DNA of 64,000 bases from an uncultured Eubacteriales bacterium (GTDB lineage Bacteria; Bacillota; Clostridia; Oscillospirales; Oscillospiraceae). Numbering within the stretch: position 1 is the first letter of the stretch; each line of letters opens with the position of its first letter. The DNA lies in the NCBI GenBank assembly GCA_949283375.1, contig CASDSM010000005.1:62001-126000 (forward strand). Direction: 5' to 3'. Below are positions 63,521-64,000 of this stretch, in pieces. Position numbers and translations under genes: made by a program. The notes beneath the pieces were generated by a model, which saw nothing but the letters and a program-made list of their open reading frames with translations, did no database searches and was not told the origin of the DNA.

Positions 63521-64000
63521 TCACCGCGCCTGCCGCCGCCGGCGCAGGCGGCCCACGGCACAGGCCGGGACCAGCGCGAGCACCGCCGCGGCGCTCACCA
63601 ACACGCCGGCCATCCCGGCACGGTTCTCATAGCGCAGCTCGATCTCATATTCGCCCGGCTCAAGCAGGACACCGCAGTACATCACATTGACCTGCAGCAG
63701 TTCTCGCTCCTCGCCGTTGACGCAGACGCTCCAGCCCTCGTCATAGGGCACGGAGAAGGTGAGCAGGCGGCTCTCATCGGTGGAGAAGGTGCCTGTGATG
63801 ACGTCCTGCTCCTCCACGATGTTCTCCAGCGCCGTCTCGCTCAGGGCGGAGACCTGCGCGCCATAGTCCTCCACCGGCACACAGACGACATAGATGTCGT
63901 CAAAGGAGAAGTGCGCCTGCTTGTCAAACGTGAGGGTGCAGCTTCCCTGCGCCTCCCCACTGTAGCCAAGGTGGAAGATGAGCGCATCGCGCTCAAAGTA
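63521..64000 (-). CDS. YfhO-family membrane protein, C-terminal part (5' end outside window)
   Basis: The frame is open to the window edge, so only the last 159 residues are seen. They show the beta-rich YfhO tail (LLTFSVPYDEGWSVCVNGEE, VLLEPGEYEIELRYENRAG), one final TM helix, and a basic end. YfhO proteins are large GT-C-like membrane proteins that glycosylate lipoteichoic acid or related polymers in Bacillus and Listeria. First visible gene of the glycan cluster, 34 bases before wecE. Confidence 0.8.
   Translation of the reverse strand, partial: YFERDALIFHLGYSGEAQGSCTLTFDKQAHFSFDDIYVVCVPVEDYGAQVSALSETALENIVEEQDVITGTFSTDESRLLTFSVPYDEGWSVCVNGEERELLQVNVMYCGVLLEPGEYEIELRYENRAGMAGVLVSAAAVLALVPACAVGRLRRRRQAR

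Noticed and set aside
1-64000. CRISPR arrays, insertion sequences, rRNA operons, T-box leaders
   Set aside because: No regularly spaced repeats, transposase motifs, rRNA-like sequence or T-box GGTGGNACCGCG element were seen on reading both strands.

Overview
The window looks like chromosome of a GC-rich, spore-forming, anaerobic Clostridia bacterium, probably Oscillospiraceae (Flavonifractor/Lawsonibacter-like). This rests on spoIIP, rny and gdpP of the Firmicutes type, a reverse-domain rubrerythrin, a QueT transporter, infC with a non-AUG start, and dense short-gap operons with strong AGGAGG ribosome sites. There are no rRNA genes, insertion sequences, phage genes or CRISPR arrays. The organism call is inference from gene content, not from a database search.

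Layout. 1-7.0 kb (+): an unusual operon. It holds the end of a TPR protein, a 51-residue membrane peptide, a membrane protein ending in a degenerate FHA-like domain, and three tandem paralogues with a shared zinc-ribbon/TM/TPR front and unrelated C-terminal modules. 7.1-12.8 kb: rny, spoIIP, a MarR-controlled MATE pump and a small P-loop kinase. 12.9-20.7 kb (-): gdpP-rplI-(terminator)-dnaB-tilS-hpt-ftsH. 20.9-24.4 kb: nadE, tRNA-Thr/tRNA-Tyr, a sigma-region-4-like protein and queT. 24.5-29.1 kb (-): HD protein, ttcA-like, thiI, cinA and PAP2, coupled by overlapping starts and stops. 29.3-31.5 kb: rubrerythrin, then infC-rpmI-rplT (+) behind an attenuator leader. 31.5-36.9 kb (-): a BMP-type nucleoside ABC importer and shikimate kinase. 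37-41.3 kb (-): a giant MacB-like ABC transporter with its TetR repressor. 41.3-45.3 kb: a trmB-acyltransferase fusion, an Lrp regulator, a second MATE pump and an HD protein. 45.4-48.9 kb (-): proB-proA-mnmE. 49.0-53.4 kb (+): trmL-pgk-tpiA-gpmI. 53.6-64 kb (-): a DUF554 protein and a cell-envelope glycan cluster.

How the genes work together. Most of the window is housekeeping: DNA replication, tRNA modification (tilS, ttcA, thiI, mnmE, trmL, trmB, queT supply), translation initiation, lower glycolysis, proline and NAD synthesis, and c-di-AMP turnover. Two regions look accessory. The first 7 kb resembles an envelope-sensing or phospho-signalling module whose sensor ends have diversified. The last 10 kb combines dTDP-sugar synthesis (rfbA, rfbB and a 4-aminotransferase), an ArnC-like glycosyltransferase, a pair of small EmrE/ArnEF-like proteins, polytopic and YfhO-type membrane proteins, an adenylate-forming enzyme and an ATP-grasp ligase. 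I propose an undecaprenyl-phosphate-linked amino-sugar decoration pathway for it.

Regulatory signals are unusually readable. I found many sigma-A promoters with 16-18 bp spacers, a MarR operator pair, a TetR palindrome, a palindrome at the rubrerythrin start site, an L20-type infC attenuator and a structured queT leader.
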